In this document: piece by piece, positions 62,143 through 64,000 of the stretch
Numbering within the stretch: position 1 is the stretch's first letter
Layout: each line of letters begins with the position of its first letter
Assembly (NCBI GenBank): GCA_947184155.2
Contig: CAMXCT020002713.1
Location: 336,001 to 400,000, forward strand
Length of the DNA stretch: 64,000 nt
Direction of reading: 5' to 3'
From: Cladocopium goreaui
Lineage: Eukaryota; Sar; Dinophyceae; Suessiales; Symbiodiniaceae
Notes under the pieces: model-generated
The model's input: the letters and a program-made list of their open reading frames with translations, nothing else
Database searches by the model: none
What the model was told of the DNA's origin: nothing
Translations under genes and position numbers: made by a program

Positions 62143-63370
62143 ATCAGCACCGCGCCACAGCGAGAGTGGTCTGACACGCACAAAGTGCCGAGAGGATTGT
62201 GCGAGCGATATCAAAATTGGCACCGTGCCACAAGGAGAGCGATCTGCCACGTGCAAAGTGCCGAAACGGTTGCGCGAGCGAGATCCAAATTCGCACCGCA
62301 CCACAACGAGAGCAACCTGAAAGGCACAAAGTGCCGAGAGGGTTGTGCGAGCGATATCAAAATTGGCACCGTGCCACAAGGAGAGCGATCTGCCACGTGC
62401 AAAGTGCCGAAACGGTTGCGCGAGCGAGATCCAAATTCGCACCGCGCCACAGCGAGAGCAACCTGACAGGCACAAAAAGCCGAGAGGGTTGTGCGAGCAA
62501 TATCAAAATTGGCACCATGCCACAAGGAGAGCGATCTGCCACGTGCAAAGTGCCGAAACGGTTGCGCGAGCGAGATCCAAATTCGCACCGCGCCACAACG
62601 AGAGCAACCTGACAGGCACAAAGTGCCGAGAAGGTTGTGCGAGCGATATCAAATTTGGCACCGTGCCACAAGGAGAGCGATCTGCCACGTGCAAAGTGCC
62701 GAAACGGTTGCGCGAGCGAGATCCAAATTCGCACCGAACCACAACGAGAGCAACCTGACAGGCACAAAGTGCCGAGAAGGTTGTGCGAGCGATATCAAAA
62801 TTGGCACCGTGCCACAAGGAGAGCGATCTGCCACGTGCAAAGCGCCGAAACGGTTGCGCGAGCGAGATCCAAATTCGCACCGCGCCACAACGAGAGCAAC
62901 CTGACAGGCACAAAGTGCCGAGAAGGTTGTGCGAGTGATATCAAACTTGGCACCGTGCCACAAGGAGAGCGATCTGCTATGTGGAAAGTGCCGAAACGGT
63001 TGCGCGAGCGAGATCCAAATTCGCACCGCGCCACAACGAGAGCAACCTGACAGGCACAAAGTGCCGAGAAGGTTGTGCGAGCGATATCAAAATTGGCACC
63101 ATGCCACAAGGAGAGCGATCTGCCACGTGCAAAGTGCCGAAACGGTTGCGCGAGCGAGATCCAAATTCGCACCGCGCCACAACGAGAGCAACCTGACAGG
63201 CACAAAGTGCCGAGAAGGTTGTGCGAGCGATATCAAAATTGGCACCGTGCCACAAGGAGAGCGATCTGCCACGTGCAAAGTGCCGAAACGGTTGCGCGAG
63301 CGAGATCCAAACTCGCACCGCGCCACAACGAGAGCGATCCGACACGCCCAAAGTCACGAGAGTCTTGCGC
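62143..63370. repeat. 146-bp satellite, eight copies, each two 73-bp halves
   Basis: Monomers begin (GCGAGCGATATC) at 62201, 62347, 62493, 62639, 62785, 62931, 63077 and 63223, an exact 146-bp period. Each monomer contains two related 73-bp halves: one with GATATCAAAATTGGCACCGT and one with GATCCAAATTCGCACCGC. Identity between monomers is high. Frames open through the array on both strands are artefacts, because 146 is not a multiple of three. Confidence 0.95.
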
Positions 63371-64000
63371 GAGCACAAAATAGATTTTTACAAAACATTG
63401 CGCACACCACGAAAAACGAACATTGAAAATGTCAAAGCCGATGTTTTACCGAGGTTCCGTTTCTTTTTGCAAAAAGGAGCCGGAGGAATCTGAAGTGCTG
63501 CACTTGCCACACCGAATCATCATCATGTCCGAAATCAAAAATGACAGTTTCACAAAACGAAGCTTTCTAGCCGCTCAAATTCGCCAAATAGTGCGCCGGC
63601 CACACAAAATGGCTTCCAAAAACGACCTCTAATTTTGACCCACGCCTGCCAACGTTTTAGCAACGCCTAGAAAATGCCACGCCTGCCACGCGGATGAAAA
63701 AGTGCCAGATGTCCAGCACCTGCAGCTCAAAACAGCGTTTTAGACCTCAAAATTTCCCGGATGCCTCAGGCCTGCGACACGAAATGCGCATAGCTCAAAA
63801 ACGAGCGCGGCCCGCTAGTAAAACGAGCCCTTGGGAAAAGGCAAAACTTAAGCTTACATCTTCTGCGAGCCTGCGCAGTCAAAATGCACGTGAACATTTC
63901 ACAAGGGAACCTATATGCGAGAATTTTCAATGAAAATGCTGCAGACCAAAACACAGCAAAAGTGCGGCGCTCATTTTGTGCGAGTTTGCGCAGTCGAAAT
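63371..64000. other. repeat-flanking DNA, no clear gene
   Basis: Two short plus-strand frames (63423-63632 and 63694-63933) show no domain. A GCGAGCCTGCGCAGTC-like word occurs at about 63866 and about 63980, suggesting the start of another repeat that leaves the window. Confidence 0.4.

Noticed and set aside
62199..63493. Series of about 137-codon frames every 146 bp on both strands.
   Set aside because: They are produced by the 146-bp satellite, and identical peptides repeat in shifting frames.

Overview
The window reads as nuclear DNA of a microbial eukaryote. A dinoflagellate or close relative is the best guess, but this is inference. Supporting signs are very low gene density, genes lying in long same-strand blocks, abundant micro- and minisatellites, and a young tyrosine-recombinase retrotransposon whose Pol carries a cytosine-methyltransferase-like domain. 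No rRNA, tRNA or clear spliced-leader gene was recognised, so lineage is unproven.

Positions 1-16.3 kb form a minus-strand block of about three multi-exon genes with short exons and GT-AG introns. They are a RING-H2 protein (197-2875), a gene ending at 5815 in a basic tail, and a gene running from about 16.16 kb to 10978 with RGG, proline-rich and acidic exons. Introns and spacers here are full of TGACA/TGTCA words and simple repeats, including about 1.1 kb of (GAAT)n.

Positions 16.6-55 kb form a mostly plus-strand, intron-poor block and are the interesting part. Two diverged copies of a very large gene (29565-37682 and 43024-51693) share one domain order: GT8 glycosyltransferase-like, alpha/beta-hydrolase-like, UPF1-like SF1 helicase, then an unknown helical C-terminus. 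Around them lie small unknown ORFs and an ankyrin protein. Several of these ORFs are preceded by RNA-type hairpins. One hairpin family has six copies with compensatory changes in every stem. Copy 2 is interrupted by about 1.1 kb of DNA packed with tetraloop hairpins.

A retrotransposon (19916-28976) sits between the ORF ending at 19861 and copy 1. It has split direct repeats A1 ... B1 A2 B2, a tyrosine recombinase, a zinc-knuckle Gag and a methyltransferase-like/RT/RNase H Pol. Gag and Pol are in one frame, separated only by a UGA in the context UGA-CUA-G.

Positions 55-64 kb are repeat-rich: a diverged tandem duplication, several microsatellites, a degenerate AAGGACCT-type repeat, and a 146-bp satellite made of two 73-bp halves. 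Few coding signals are visible there. Several frame breaks (A7 at 33099, G6 near 33803, T6 near 21512) fall on homopolymers, so sequencing error competes with decay as their cause.
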